A stretch of DNA of 64,000 nucleotides from Mucilaginibacter auburnensis (GTDB lineage: Bacteria > Bacteroidota > Bacteroidia > Sphingobacteriales > Sphingobacteriaceae). Location: assembly GCF_002797815.1 (NCBI RefSeq), contig NZ_PGFJ01000002.1, positions 434,001 to 498,000 on the forward strand, in the 5' to 3' direction. Both the position numbers and the translations under genes were made by a program. Positions 27,029 through 36,453 of the stretch are shown piece after piece. Position 1 is the first letter of the stretch; each line of letters opens with the position of its first letter. The notes under the pieces were generated by a model. That model was given only the letters and a program-made list of their open reading frames with translations. It did no database searches and was not told the origin of the DNA.

Positions 27029-28747
27029 TTATTTAATGATACTAACATAGCCACCTTTGGTAACTTTAGTATGATAGTACTGATCAGTGCCTTCAAATAA
27101 CCAGTAATACGTTCCAACAGGTAATGGTTTACCGTTCCAGTTACCATCCCATAGGTTACTTTGCTTATTAGTTTTGTATAAAAATTGCCCGCTGCGGCTA
27201 TAAATACTTATCGTTCCAAACTCAATAAAACCCTCTAAGGTCAAACCAAAAGCATCATTAATACCATCACCATTTGGTGTGATTGCTTTGGGGGCTGAAA
27301 TCACAAACGGAGCAGGTGGATCTATTGTAACATTCACAGACGCTATTTTCTCACAACCCGATTCACTTATTGCTTTGATGTAGTATTTGCCGCTTGCATT
27401 AATATTTTGAAAGTCAGCAAGAGGCACCGTCAATTTATTGTTGGAATAATAATAGTACTTATAGCCGGAGTGATGGGTGTAAGCTTTGCTTAAATCGGCA
27501 GTTGCCGGGTAAACAACCTTCAGATCAGATGTGGTAAGATCCACTTCATCATAATATCTTAATTCAACCTTTAAAGTGTTAGTACATCCTGCTGAATTAG
27601 TAGCTTTTATGTAGTAAGTGCCGGATTGAGAAATCTTGTCAGGATCGCGCAAATATTCTTCAGTTATAGGATTTATATAGTATTCCAGGCTAAATTTACC
27701 AACGCTGCCGCTTGTTACTAACGGCGATCTTAAATTAAATTTTGAGCCTTTGCAGAAATATAAAACCGGCTCTACCTTAAAAACAAATGATTCGTCTGAC
27801 TTTATGATGGCTACATTGAGTGTATCTCTGCATCCCAGCCCGGGCAACGCGTCTACAACGAGGCTGTAACGAGTACCATTGGGCGGTGCTGGACTAATAT
27901 TCAATGTTTGGGTGGTGTCTAACACTTTGGTCATGTCATCACTTTTATACCATTTGTAACTATTAAATCCGCGCGGACCTTTTAAAGAAACAAAATTTTG
28001 ATTAGAACAGTAAGCGTTGCCCGTTATAGGATTATTGCACTGCTCATTTATATCAAAATACGCATAACCAAAATGACCACCTCGTGTACAATCATTAGCA
28101 GTAAAAATCAATTGGATTTTTTTCCCTGCATAACCTTGGAGGTTTATGGTTGTTGACGTCCAATCTTTATAATAAATAGACGAAAGATCAACTCCGCCGT
28201 TTGGTAAAGGATTATTGGTTACAATATCTGATATTTTAAAGCCGGGCAAATTCTGATTTGCTATAAAATCAAAAGCAGGACATTCAACCTCCTTATTATC
28301 AGTTTCATTAAAAACTCTTACGGCAAACCTCGGTTGCTCAACATCGCTGTGGCCCTCAGGATTTTGCAACACCACAGCGTAATTCAATATCAAAGCGTAT
28401 TGAGGTGTATTAGGAACACTTAGCGCATAAATTAATCTGTCAACTCCCCTGCCTGTATTATCGTCACCTAAACGTACTGCAAATCCGCTACCATTAGGAC
28501 TCACTGTAGGAAAGTTTCCGTAACGATCGAATTTCTCGTCGCTGGCTTTCATTAAAGTTAGCCTGGGCTCAACAGGTTGTGACGTTTCGCTCAAACTTAG
28601 CGCGCCGTTTCGCGCTATTTCTCCTGTAAACATTTGCCAGCCGCTAAAGTCTCCGCGCTCAAAACCAATATTGTCCGGGCACTGTGAAAAAACAGCTGGG
28701 CATGTGGATATCAACATCCAGAATAAGACATGGGCAAAACGGTTCAT
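27029..28747 (-). CDS. T9SS type B secreted protein with CHU_C sorting domain
   Basis: This 572-residue protein has a signal peptide (hydrophobic residues 5-20, ending FSQ) and a C-terminal gliding-motility-associated (CHU_C, type B) sorting domain from about 485: ISAPKAITPNGDGIND, YSRSGQFLYKT and GTYYWLFEG, then a short end. The N-terminal part (ERGDFSGWQM, then a lectin-like beta sandwich) and central Ig/PKD-like repeats with single cysteine pairs suggest a cell-surface adhesin or cargo. The sorting domain directs passage through the type IX secretion system. It sits between ccm genes and glutamate dehydrogenase without obvious functional link. Confidence 0.92.
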   Translation of the reverse strand: MNRFAHVLFWMLISTCPAVFSQCPDNIGFERGDFSGWQMFTGEIARNGALSLSETSQPVEPRLTLMKASDEKFDRYGNFPTVSPNGSGFAVRLGDDNTGRGVDRLIYALSVPNTPQYALILNYAVVLQNPEGHSDVEQPRFAVRVFNETDNKEVECPAFDFIANQNLPGFKISDIVTNNPLPNGGVDLSSIYYKDWTSTTINLQGYAGKKIQLIFTANDCTRGGHFGYAYFDINEQCNNPITGNAYCSNQNFVSLKGPRGFNSYKWYKSDDMTKVLDTTQTLNISPAPPNGTRYSLVVDALPGLGCRDTLNVAIIKSDESFVFKVEPVLYFCKGSKFNLRSPLVTSGSVGKFSLEYYINPITEEYLRDPDKISQSGTYYIKATNSAGCTNTLKVELRYYDEVDLTTSDLKVVYPATADLSKAYTHHSGYKYYYYSNNKLTVPLADFQNINASGKYYIKAISESGCEKIASVNVTIDPPAPFVISAPKAITPNGDGINDAFGLTLEGFIEFGTISIYSRSGQFLYKTNKQSNLWDGNWNGKPLPVGTYYWLFEGTDQYYHTKVTKGGYVSIIK

Positions 28748-28814
28748 TTTTGGTTAAAGTAAATTTAACCTTTTAAAAATGACATTTGCAACAGGCTACC
28801 AATACTTTACAATT

Positions 28815-28839
28815 AAAAAGGCCGGCAAATTGCCGGCCT
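28815..28839 (-). terminator. Terminator after the glutamate dehydrogenase gene
   Basis: Arms AGGCCGGCAA and TTGCCGGCCT are perfect complements around one base, followed on the minus strand by a T5 run. It lies 30 bases after the stop at 28869. Confidence 0.85.
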
Positions 28840-28868
28840 CGTCTCACATAATAAAGGTTAAATATTAT

Positions 28869-30302
28869 TTACGGCCACACGCCCAGGTTTTGGTAGGATA
28901 CTGCTATTTTATTGATCACCACAACAAGTGCTGCAGTACGCAATGTGTCTATCTTAGGGTTGTTTTTATAAACCTGTCTAAATTCGTGATATGAACGGAT
29001 CATAGTATCTTCAAGACCCGAGTTAACCAATTCCAACTCAGATGCGCCTTTAACAATGGTTGCCCGTTGCAACGGTGTTAACGCAATGCCAGTTAAACCT
29101 TCAACCATATTCACCAGATTGAGATTTGAGTTTTCTTCAAACCGGCGATTAATGCGGCCAAACGCTACGTGCGATAGATTTTTTAACCATTCAAAGTAAG
29201 AAACGGTAACACCACCGGCGTTGGCAAACAGGTCGGGTATTATGATGCCGCCTTTGCTGTAAAATATCTTCTCCGCTTCAGGTGTAGTTGGGCCGTTAGC
29301 TCCTTCTACTATAATTTTAGCTTTAATGTTAGCCGCGTTAGCAGCTGTTATTTGATTCTCTAAAGCCGCAGGTACTAAAATATCGCAATCCTGCTCTAAT
29401 CCTTCAGCCGAGTTTTTAAACTCTTTTTTAGCGCCACTAAAGCCTAATATAGATCCTGTTGATTTACGATGCTGGAACACCGCTTCAACATCAAGACCAT
29501 CCTCATTGTAAATAGCACCTTCAAACTCGCATATTCCAACAATCAGTCCACCAAAATCTGCTAAAAACTTGGCCGAGTAATAGCCCACATTACCTAAACC
29601 CTGCACTATTACTCTTTTACCTTCTATACCGGGTGTAAGACCAAGCGCTGCCATATCTTCGGGTACACTAACACACTCTCGTGTGGCTATTGCTACCCCT
29701 CTGCCCGTAGCCTCGCGCCTGCCCTGTATGCCATGTAAGGCAATTGGTTTACCGGTAACACAGCCCATTGCATCTAACTGCCCTGGGTTCATGGTAGCAT
29801 ACGTATCGGCTATCCAACCCATTTCACGTTCGCCTGAGCCATAATCAGGTGCCGGTACGTCAATGCTTGGGCCAATAAAATTTTTCTTGATCAACTCAAC
29901 CGTGTAACGACGGGTGATGTTTTCCAGCTCTTGCGTAGTATAATTTTTTGGATTGATTTTTATACCACCTTTAGCGCCGCCGAAGGGCACGTTTACAATG
30001 GCGCATTTGTAAGTCATTAGGGCGGCAAGCGCCATTACCTCATCCTCGTTAACCATCTCGCTGTAACGGATGCCACCTTTAGTTGGTGACTGGTGATGAG
30101 AGTGTTCAACCCGCCATGCATCTATTACCTCAAAATCATTGCCCTTACGTATGGGGAACTTAAAATGATAAACGCTGTTGCAGGCCTTTATTTGATTTAA
30201 CAGGCCGGGATGATGTTGTGTAAACTGTGCGGCGTAGTCAAAATTTTTACTTACATCATCAAAAAAATGTGTATTGTTTTCGGCAGAAATTATAGTGCTC
30301 AT
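28869..30302 (-). CDS. Glu/Leu/Phe/Val dehydrogenase (glutamate dehydrogenase)
   Basis: This 477-residue enzyme interconverts an amino acid and its keto acid with NAD(P). The catalytic lysine motif is [15 protein letters not shown], the substrate lysine lies in [17 protein letters not shown], and the Rossmann site is [17 protein letters not shown]. The length, above the 410-450 typical of most GDHs, and the N-terminal extension match a Bacteroidota group annotated as glutamate dehydrogenase. Leucine or phenylalanine preference cannot be ruled out. It is transcribed alone, with a clear terminator. Confidence 0.9.
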   Translation of the reverse strand: MSTIISAENNTHFFDDVSKNFDYAAQFTQHHPGLLNQIKACNSVYHFKFPIRKGNDFEVIDAWRVEHSHHQSPTKGGIRYSEMVNEDEVMALAALMTYKCAIVNVPFGGAKGGIKINPKNYTTQELENITRRYTVELIKKNFIGPSIDVPAPDYGSGEREMGWIADTYATMNPGQLDAMGCVTGKPIALHGIQGRREATGRGVAIATRECVSVPEDMAALGLTPGIEGKRVIVQGLGNVGYYSAKFLADFGGLIVGICEFEGAIYNEDGLDVEAVFQHRKSTGSILGFSGAKKEFKNSAEGLEQDCDILVPAALENQITAANAANIKAKIIVEGANGPTTPEAEKIFYSKGGIIIPDLFANAGGVTVSYFEWLKNLSHVAFGRINRRFEENSNLNLVNMVEGLTGIALTPLQRATIVKGASELELVNSGLEDTMIRSYHEFRQVYKNNPKIDTLRTAALVVVINKIAVSYQNLGVWP

Positions 30303-30454
30303 AACGTGCTAATAATTATATTTTTCTTAAAATAGAATGCAAATGTGGTACAATTTTTATCAAAATTGCAAGCACTTAAGCACAACTATTTTTATACTAT
30401 TATTAACAATGGTATAAAAACTATGTTTAAACAAATACGGCTTATTTTAGGCGA

Positions 30455-30664
30455 TTATTTTTCTTTTTCGATTTTTTTTAAACGCCTGTCAATACTGAAA
30501 AGATATACCGATAAACCGGCAAAAATGATAACAATGGTTACAATAACAACGTAAATTTTTCCTTCTTTACGCATATCAAACGCCATATCAACAGCGGCGT
30601 TTTCCTGCGCAAAACAGGCAACGTAACTTAACAGAAACAAAAGCAATGCAGATAGCTTTTTCAT
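30455..30664 (-). CDS. CcmD-like small membrane protein
   Basis: This 69-residue protein has a signal-like start (MKKLSALLLFLLSYVACFAQ), a single helix (VVIVTIVIIFAGLSVYLF) and a positive tail (RRLKKIEKEK). This matches CcmD, which helps release heme-loaded CcmE from the CcmC complex. Its ATG overlaps the ccmC stop by one base (TAATG), so they are coupled. The N-terminal periplasmic stretch is longer than in enterobacterial CcmD. Assignment rests on topology and context. Confidence 0.75.
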   Translation of the reverse strand: MKKLSALLLFLLSYVACFAQENAAVDMAFDMRKEGKIYVVIVTIVIIFAGLSVYLFSIDRRLKKIEKEK

Positions 30665-31338
30665 TAATTTATTTGATTCTTTTTATATTCAATTAAACGG
30701 ATACGATAGCGTAGCGTAGCTATCCAAACTGCAAACAAACTCCATGCTATAAATGCCGGATACAATACCATGCGCATCCTGTTATCCATATCCAGTTTAC
30801 CAAATGCGGGGTTACCGCCATTGCCCGGATGCAGTGAATCTGTAAGGCGAGGTAATACCATTATCAGCACGATCATTATAGGAAAGGCAAATATGTTATA
30901 TATGGCAGATATTTTGGCGCGTTTCTGTTCTTCGTCAATTGAGTTACGCAAAACAGAATAAGCGCAATACAGTAAGAAAGCTATGGCCGCGCTGTTCTGT
31001 TTGGGGTCATTGCTCCAATACTCCCCCCAGGTATATTTGGCCCACATCATACCCGTTATTAAGCCCAACACAAAAAAGAATATGCCGGTATTAGCACTTT
31101 CAACAGCTATGAGGTCAAACTCTTCTTTTCCGGTAGCCAGATATTTAACACTGTATACAACCGAAACAGTAAATACCGTGAACATGGCTATCCACATAGG
31201 TACATGGAAATAGGTATTTCTAATTGTCTCGTGTAAAATTGGTAAAGCAGGAACGCCTAACAAAAAGCCTGCAATAAGGGTGTAAAATATAATTACCACC
31301 GCAAGCACCTTCCACCAGGTTTGATAAATAAACTTCAT
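30664..31338 (-). CDS. ccmC: Heme exporter/handling protein CcmC
   Basis: CcmC presents heme to CcmE on the periplasmic side. This 224-residue protein has six helices, the heme-ligand histidines in YFHVPMW and in SLHPGNG, and a tryptophan-rich segment YTWGEYWSND, a variant of the family WGxWW motif. The neighbouring helices and the ccmD-like gene coupled by TAATG support the call. A promoter box lies 16 bases upstream of the ATG. It would work with the ccmE-ccmF pair located 4 kb downstream. Confidence 0.9.
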   Translation of the reverse strand: MKFIYQTWWKVLAVVIIFYTLIAGFLLGVPALPILHETIRNTYFHVPMWIAMFTVFTVSVVYSVKYLATGKEEFDLIAVESANTGIFFFVLGLITGMMWAKYTWGEYWSNDPKQNSAAIAFLLYCAYSVLRNSIDEEQKRAKISAIYNIFAFPIMIVLIMVLPRLTDSLHPGNGGNPAFGKLDMDNRMRMVLYPAFIAWSLFAVWIATLRYRIRLIEYKKNQIN

Positions 31339-31354
31339 AATTGATTAAACGGAA

Positions 31355-31362
31355 CAAATGTA
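31355..31362 (-). promoter_or_regulatory. -7 promoter box for ccmC-ccmD
   Basis: TACATTTG on the minus strand matches TAnnTTTG, 16 bases before the ccmC ATG. Confidence 0.5.
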
Positions 31363-31390
31363 GCAATTATTTGAATTGCACATTTGTAAT

Positions 31391-32605
31391 TTATTTAGCG
31401 CTTTTAAAGGGTTGTGCCGGAACGTAGTCAACGGGTAAAAGTTCAGATAGACGCTGTTTTGACCATGCCCCTTCCATCAAGGGGCTTTCACCCACTACTA
31501 TGCCGTTACTGTCAAATATAGTGTATGGCGGGTTATTAAATAAAGTTAGCACACTTACCTCATAATTAGGCATATCAAGCGGGCGGTAAATATCCTTGAA
31601 TGCTTCTGTTTCTTCGCGATTTTTGTAGATCACATACAAATAGTCAGGAAAAGTTAAAACATATAAACCCGGTTCAGGGCCTTCCCGCAACACTTCATTG
31701 CTAAACCACGGCATACTGGATATTTTTTGGTTGACATATTTAGGGCTTTGATAAATATTATACCAATACTGAAATGAATCTCTTCTGATAGTACCGTTAA
31801 ATTGATCAAGTTTTTTAAGTATGTAGCCTGCCGACGGACGCGCAGGATCCGTCATGCGTACCAGCCGGCGCATTTCAAAACCCTCCTGCTGTAATTTATT
31901 CTGATAAAGCGAGCGAAAAAAATGCATTGCAGAACCGTAGTAGGCTTCATCGCGTTTAGCTTGCCATTTCTTTTTCTGTGAAGCATTACCGGGTAATTCT
32001 TCAAACAAGCGTTTACCTTGGTAAGATATAGTACCCTCAATTTTATCTGAACTAAAAGCATTGAGCAAGAATTTTACGCGATATCCTAACGCCTTGTTTT
32101 CAACAACTAAAAACTCATCGCTGCTGGCCACTAAGGTTTGTTTTGATTTACGGTAGGTAAAGTCAAGCACTTTTGGATTTATCACAACACATTGTTTAGC
32201 GTTGGCATCTGTGCCTATAAAATCTTTTTTAAACATCTCATAGTTCCGGTTCCAATCGGCACGGCTGCTGCCCGATATGGTTACCTCCCGCAAAATAATG
32301 GGCTGCTGCTCCAGTTCAATTCTAAGGTCGTTAATATCAGTATTGACCATTACCGTTGTGTTGTATTCGGCATAGCCAACCGCTGTAACAACCAGTGTAT
32401 ATTGACCAGGGCGCAGGCGATTTAAAGTAAACGTACCCTCTGAAGTGGATGTGGTACCAAATGATGAATTACTTAAAAACACACTCGCACCGGCAATCAA
32501 TGAGCCACTGCCTTTGTTAACTATTTTGCCGCTGATAGTAAAGCTTTGGGCAAAAAGCATTGACGGCCACAGGAAAAGGAAAAGTAAAAACTTTCTGAGA
32601 AGCAT
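31391..32605 (-). CDS. Carboxypeptidase-regulatory-like domain surface protein
   Basis: This 404-residue protein has a signal peptide (about 1-20, ending FAQ), a carboxypeptidase D regulatory-like beta sandwich at about 22-100 (FTISGKIVNKGSGSLIAGAS, GTFTLNRLRPGQYTLVV), and a C-terminal region of about 300 residues with no motif I recognise. The N-terminal domain is the same plug-adjacent domain that starts many SusC-like receptors, but here there is no TonB plug or barrel. It is probably an outer-membrane or periplasmic protein with a binding role. It lies between ccmC and ccmB on the same strand, without clear functional link. The start at 32605 directly precedes the signal peptide. Confidence 0.78.
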   Translation of the reverse strand: MLLRKFLLFLFLWPSMLFAQSFTISGKIVNKGSGSLIAGASVFLSNSSFGTTSTSEGTFTLNRLRPGQYTLVVTAVGYAEYNTTVMVNTDINDLRIELEQQPIILREVTISGSSRADWNRNYEMFKKDFIGTDANAKQCVVINPKVLDFTYRKSKQTLVASSDEFLVVENKALGYRVKFLLNAFSSDKIEGTISYQGKRLFEELPGNASQKKKWQAKRDEAYYGSAMHFFRSLYQNKLQQEGFEMRRLVRMTDPARPSAGYILKKLDQFNGTIRRDSFQYWYNIYQSPKYVNQKISSMPWFSNEVLREGPEPGLYVLTFPDYLYVIYKNREETEAFKDIYRPLDMPNYEVSVLTLFNNPPYTIFDSNGIVVGESPLMEGAWSKQRLSELLPVDYVPAQPFKSAK

Positions 32606-32670
32606 TGAACTCTTTTGATCTTTATAAATCAAGCCTAAGGTAAATATTTTAACTAAAGCTGTGAAATAGT

Positions 32671-33354
32671 TTAATCTCGCCAGAGGTATGGAAACAGTAA
32701 CAATGCAGTTGTGATCACAATAGCGTTAATGGCAGCCAATACCCCAATATCACCATAACTAAGGCTACGGTCGAGGCCGTCCATAGCGCGCTTGCTTAAC
32801 CTGATCAGCACCAAAATTACCGGTATAATTACCGGGAAACTTAAAATTGCCATCAATGTTCCATTATTACCTGCTTTTGATGCTATGGCCGATATCATAG
32901 TAAAAACCGTTGAAAAGCTAAATGCACCTAACACTACGGCCAAATAATAAAATAAAACATCGCCTATGGTGTTTTCAAAAAAAACAGAGTAAACTATTAA
33001 CGCCAGCGTGCTCAGCAGCAACATCAGCGCCATATTATAAACAGTTTTGGAAAGAATAATAGCCTGCGGGCTGGCAATTGAATAATAATAAAGCAACCGA
33101 CCCTTACTCTCCTGCATAAAGCTTTTCGCTATTGCATTAACTGAGGCAAACAGAATGATGATCCAAAAAAGTACGTTCCAGACTATTTTGTAGCCGGAGC
33201 TGCCTGAAAAACCGGCATTAAGATTAAACGAAATATAACAAATAAACACCGTTGAAACCACGTACAAAAGCACGCCGTTAAAGGCATATTTTGAGCGCCA
33301 CTCCAGTAATATTTCTTTTTTTAGAAGGTACCAGGTTTGGTCAAGTAGTTTCAT
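32671..33354 (-). CDS. ccmB: Heme exporter protein CcmB
   Basis: CcmB is the membrane part of the CcmAB ABC complex that uses ATP to free holo-CcmE from CcmC. This 227-residue protein has six predicted helices and the family entry LLKKEILLEWRSKYAFNG, followed by ESKGRLLYYYSIASPQAIIL. The matching ATPase gene ccmA is not found in the window. The promoter box at 33359-33366 ends four bases before the ATG. Confidence 0.9.
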   Translation of the reverse strand: MKLLDQTWYLLKKEILLEWRSKYAFNGVLLYVVSTVFICYISFNLNAGFSGSSGYKIVWNVLFWIIILFASVNAIAKSFMQESKGRLLYYYSIASPQAIILSKTVYNMALMLLLSTLALIVYSVFFENTIGDVLFYYLAVVLGAFSFSTVFTMISAIASKAGNNGTLMAILSFPVIIPVILVLIRLSKRAMDGLDRSLSYGDIGVLAAINAIVITTALLLFPYLWRD

Positions 33355-33358
33355 GGCG

Positions 33359-33366
33359 CAAATGTA
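33359..33366 (-). promoter_or_regulatory. -7 promoter box for ccmB
   Basis: TACATTTG on the minus strand, ending four bases before the ATG, implying a leaderless mRNA. Confidence 0.5.
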
Positions 33367-33432
33367 GCGATTAGTTGATTTGATTTTCCGCCTTGTTTTT
33401 CTAAATTGTGCCTCTCAATTATCAGCCTTAAT

Positions 33433-33918
33433 ATGCATAGCGTTTATTACCAAACTCCTGTTGGAGTGGCCGAAGTTACCGAAGAGGATGGCTTTATTAC
33501 TTCCATTCATATTTCGGATGAAGAGCATGAAATTAATGCTACAGATAATGAGCTGCTATTAAACGCAATTACCCAGCTTGACGAATATTTTGCAGGAAAG
33601 CGTTTACAATTTGACCTGCCATTTAAACAAAAAGGCACAGATTTTCAGCAAAGGGTTTGGCAATATCTTGAGCGTATTCCGTATGGCACCACTACCAGCT
33701 ACGCAAAACTGGCTGACCAAATGGAGCAGCCATTAGCTATACGTGCCATAGCATCTGCAAATGGCAAAAATAATTTATGGATAGCTGTTCCCTGCCACCG
33801 CGTTATTGGGAGCGATGGCAGCTTAACCGGTTATGCAGGCGGCTTGTGGCGCAAACAATGGTTGTTACAGCACGAAGCCCGTACCATTGGTATAGGCCAA
33901 ACCATGCTTAATTTATAG
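33433..33918 (+). CDS. ogt: Methylated-DNA--[protein]-cysteine S-methyltransferase
   Basis: This suicide enzyme repairs O6-methylguanine by moving the methyl to its own cysteine. The 161-residue protein has the active-site motif VPCHRVIG, the helix-turn-helix segment ERIPYGTTTSYAKLADQM with arginine-finger context, and the C-terminal GYAGGLWRKQWLLQHE. It lacks the N-terminal Ada zinc domain. The ATG at 33433 is chosen because the upstream nine codons lack family similarity. It is divergent from ccmB and converges onto a hybrid kinase gene with only one base between the stops. Confidence 0.93.
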   Translation: MHSVYYQTPVGVAEVTEEDGFITSIHISDEEHEINATDNELLLNAITQLDEYFAGKRLQFDLPFKQKGTDFQQRVWQYLERIPYGTTTSYAKLADQMEQPLAIRAIASANGKNNLWIAVPCHRVIGSDGSLTGYAGGLWRKQWLLQHEARTIGIGQTMLNL

Positions 33919-33919
33919 T

Positions 33920-35842
33920 TTAGCGCTCATTCACCAACTTCTCTATCATGCGGTGAAGCTGATCAGGTTGAAAAGGTTTGCCCAAAACATCATTCATACC
34001 CGAAGCTATTGCCTCCTGCTGTTCATGATCAAATGACGCTGCAGACAGTGAAATTATGGGAATGCTGCGTTTGGGTTCGTCAAAATCAAGCCTTATTTTC
34101 TTAGCGGTTTGATAGCCGTTCATCTCCGGCATATGCGTATCCATCAGAATAATATCGTAATTTTTTTCTGAGAGTTTCTCCAAAGCCCTCAAACCGTTAC
34201 TAACAATATCAACATTTACCTGCCAATCCTTTAATATCTTTGACAACATAAACTGATTGATAAGATTATCCTCTGCAACCAGGATATTTAAATTGCTAAA
34301 GCCTGTCAGGTTTGCTGTAATTTCAACTTCATCCTTGGGCTTTGGCGCAAGTGTATACCAGTTGGTGAAAGTAAAAACACTGCCTTTATTAACCTGGCTG
34401 TTAACTATCAAATCGCCCCCTTTCAGCTCCGCCAGTTTTTTAACTATGGCTAAGCCTAACCCTGTACCGCCATATTTAGTGGCAGTGTCATCTTCAGCTT
34501 GTTCAAATGAATTGAATATAGCTCCTAACCGGTGCTGCGGAATACCTATACCGGTATCTTCAACATTAAATTTAAGCCTTACTTTATTATCCTGTTTTTC
34601 AATAACCGAGACATTTAACTTAACGTAACCGCGTTTGGTAAACTTTAAAGCGTTGCTCAATAAATTCATCAATATTTGATTCAGACGTAATGAATCAAAA
34701 ATAATATACTCGGGAACCTGAGGGTCTATCTCTAAAAAAAACTCTATAAACTCTTCATCTGCCTTAAATTTAAGTAGCCGATAAACGGAGCGTATCAACT
34801 CGTGAAGGTTGCCCGGAGTGCGTACAATGCTGAATTTACCGGCATCAATCTTAGAGATATCTAACACATCGTTTATTACCCCCAACAGCGACTGAGATGA
34901 AACTTCAAGCAACTCAATCATGCTTCTTTGCTGCTCGGTAAGGTCGGTTTTACGTAGCAGATTACTTATTCCTATTATGCCGTTAACAGGTGTACGCAAT
35001 TCATGACTCATGTTGGCCAGAAATGTTTCTTTTGCTTTTTTACCGTACTCAGCCAGTTCCTTTGATTTTACCAATTGTTCCTGATAGCTCTTTTGCGCTG
35101 AAATATCGCTTATGTTTAAAAACAACGTGCGGTTGCGATACGCTATGCGGCACTCCACCCAAATTACTGCTTTGCTAAACGTGTTGAATTGATATTCAAA
35201 AACAGATGATGCGATATTATCTTTTATGATCCTCCCTAAAGCTGTTCTAAAAGGAGCCCTTTCCGATTCAATGGTCAGATCAATTATGCTGGTACCTGTC
35301 AGTTTTTCCGGCGTAAAACCTAAAATGCGCTCAACAGCAGGATTTATTGATATTATACCAAAACTCTCTGCATTAACTACGCTAATTATATCTGCCGAAT
35401 TTTTAACAATAAGCGAGAAATTATATAATTCCTCGTTCTTCTGAATGATATCAGCCTGGTAGCGTGCCAACTGAATAAACGAATCAACTTTTGCTGAAGT
35501 AATATAAGGATCAAGCGGTTTGTAAAGATAATCAACCGCGCCTGCACCTAAACCTTTAACAGCATACTTGGTTTCTTTTGAAATAGCTGTAACAAAAAGT
35601 ATAAGAATATCTTTAGTACGCGGATTTGACTTTAACATTTCTGCAAACTCAAAGCCATCCATTTCGGGCATCTGCACGTCAATAAGCCCTATTGCTATAT
35701 GATTTTCCCAGGCAATTCTGAGACCTTCGTTGGGTGATGTTGTTGAGAATATCTTAATATCATCGCGTGCCAACAGGGCCTCAAGGGCAATAATGTTTTC
35801 TTCCCTGTCGTCAACAATAAGAATATTTATAGGTGCAGGCAT
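33920..35842 (-). CDS. REC-PAS-HisKA-HATPase-REC hybrid histidine kinase
   Basis: This 640-residue cytoplasmic protein carries an N-terminal receiver (INILIVDDREENI, phospho-Asp in LIDVQMPEMDG), a PAS domain at about 130-250, a dimerisation/phosphoacceptor helix with FLANMSHELRTPVNG (His280), an ATPase with LMNLLSNALKFT and GGTGLGLAIVKKL, and a C-terminal receiver (LMDTHMPEMNGY). No transmembrane segment is present. It is the last gene of a kinase-cheR-cheB-kinase operon, 23 bases after cheB, and would receive signal through its first receiver. No DNA-binding output is in the window. Confidence 0.92.
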   Translation of the reverse strand: MPAPINILIVDDREENIIALEALLARDDIKIFSTTSPNEGLRIAWENHIAIGLIDVQMPEMDGFEFAEMLKSNPRTKDILILFVTAISKETKYAVKGLGAGAVDYLYKPLDPYITSAKVDSFIQLARYQADIIQKNEELYNFSLIVKNSADIISVVNAESFGIISINPAVERILGFTPEKLTGTSIIDLTIESERAPFRTALGRIIKDNIASSVFEYQFNTFSKAVIWVECRIAYRNRTLFLNISDISAQKSYQEQLVKSKELAEYGKKAKETFLANMSHELRTPVNGIIGISNLLRKTDLTEQQRSMIELLEVSSQSLLGVINDVLDISKIDAGKFSIVRTPGNLHELIRSVYRLLKFKADEEFIEFFLEIDPQVPEYIIFDSLRLNQILMNLLSNALKFTKRGYVKLNVSVIEKQDNKVRLKFNVEDTGIGIPQHRLGAIFNSFEQAEDDTATKYGGTGLGLAIVKKLAELKGGDLIVNSQVNKGSVFTFTNWYTLAPKPKDEVEITANLTGFSNLNILVAEDNLINQFMLSKILKDWQVNVDIVSNGLRALEKLSEKNYDIILMDTHMPEMNGYQTAKKIRLDFDEPKRSIPIISLSAASFDHEQQEAIASGMNDVLGKPFQPDQLHRMIEKLVNER

Positions 35843-35865
35843 TGTAAGGGTCAGAGGTAGTTAAA

Positions 35866-36453
35866 TTAAGTCTTGAAAAGTTCAAGTATATCGTTAGTTG
35901 TTAAAATATATTCAGCAGCGTTCAGATCAATAGCTGATTGCGGCATTTCAGGCATCTCTGCCTCTGTTGGGTCTTGAGCAATTGTTAATGATCCGCTATC
36001 TTTTAACGATAACAAGCCCCTTGCACCATCCTGATTAGCACCCGAAAAAAGCACAGCCGTACATTTGCTTTTAAACACCTCGGCAGCACATTCAAAACTT
36101 ACATCAATTGAGGGCTTTGAGTACCATACAGCTTCTGATACATCCAAGCCAAAACTACTTTTGCTCTCAATAAGTGTATGATAATTAGGGGGCGCTATGT
36201 AGATGGTATTTCTGTTTATTGCATCCTTATCACTCACTTCACGCAGCAACATACGACTATTAGCAGCAAACAGTTTTTCAATTTCGCTGAAAAAGTTCTT
36301 TTTCCGGTGGATAACTATTAATACTGTTTTATTAAGATTAGCCGGAAAAGTGCGTACAGCGTTATAAATGTGTTTAAACGACCCTGCTGATCCGCCCAAT
36401 AAAAGCAGTTCAGATGCTTGCCACCTGGCAATGATATGTGGATCAAGAGCCAA
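35866..36453 (-). CDS. CheB-type methylesterase domain protein, no receiver
   Basis: CheB removes methyl groups from glutamates. This 195-residue protein is only the methylesterase domain, with the triad Ser in GGSAGSFKH (Ser22), His in VIHRKKNFF and Asp in GANQDGARG. The usual N-terminal receiver is absent, so control must come from elsewhere, perhaps the adjacent kinases. The start overlaps the cheR end by 11 bases. Its substrate is unknown because no chemoreceptor gene is near. Confidence 0.87.
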   Translation of the reverse strand: MALDPHIIARWQASELLLLGGSAGSFKHIYNAVRTFPANLNKTVLIVIHRKKNFFSEIEKLFAANSRMLLREVSDKDAINRNTIYIAPPNYHTLIESKSSFGLDVSEAVWYSKPSIDVSFECAAEVFKSKCTAVLFSGANQDGARGLLSLKDSGSLTIAQDPTEAEMPEMPQSAIDLNAAEYILTTNDILELFKT

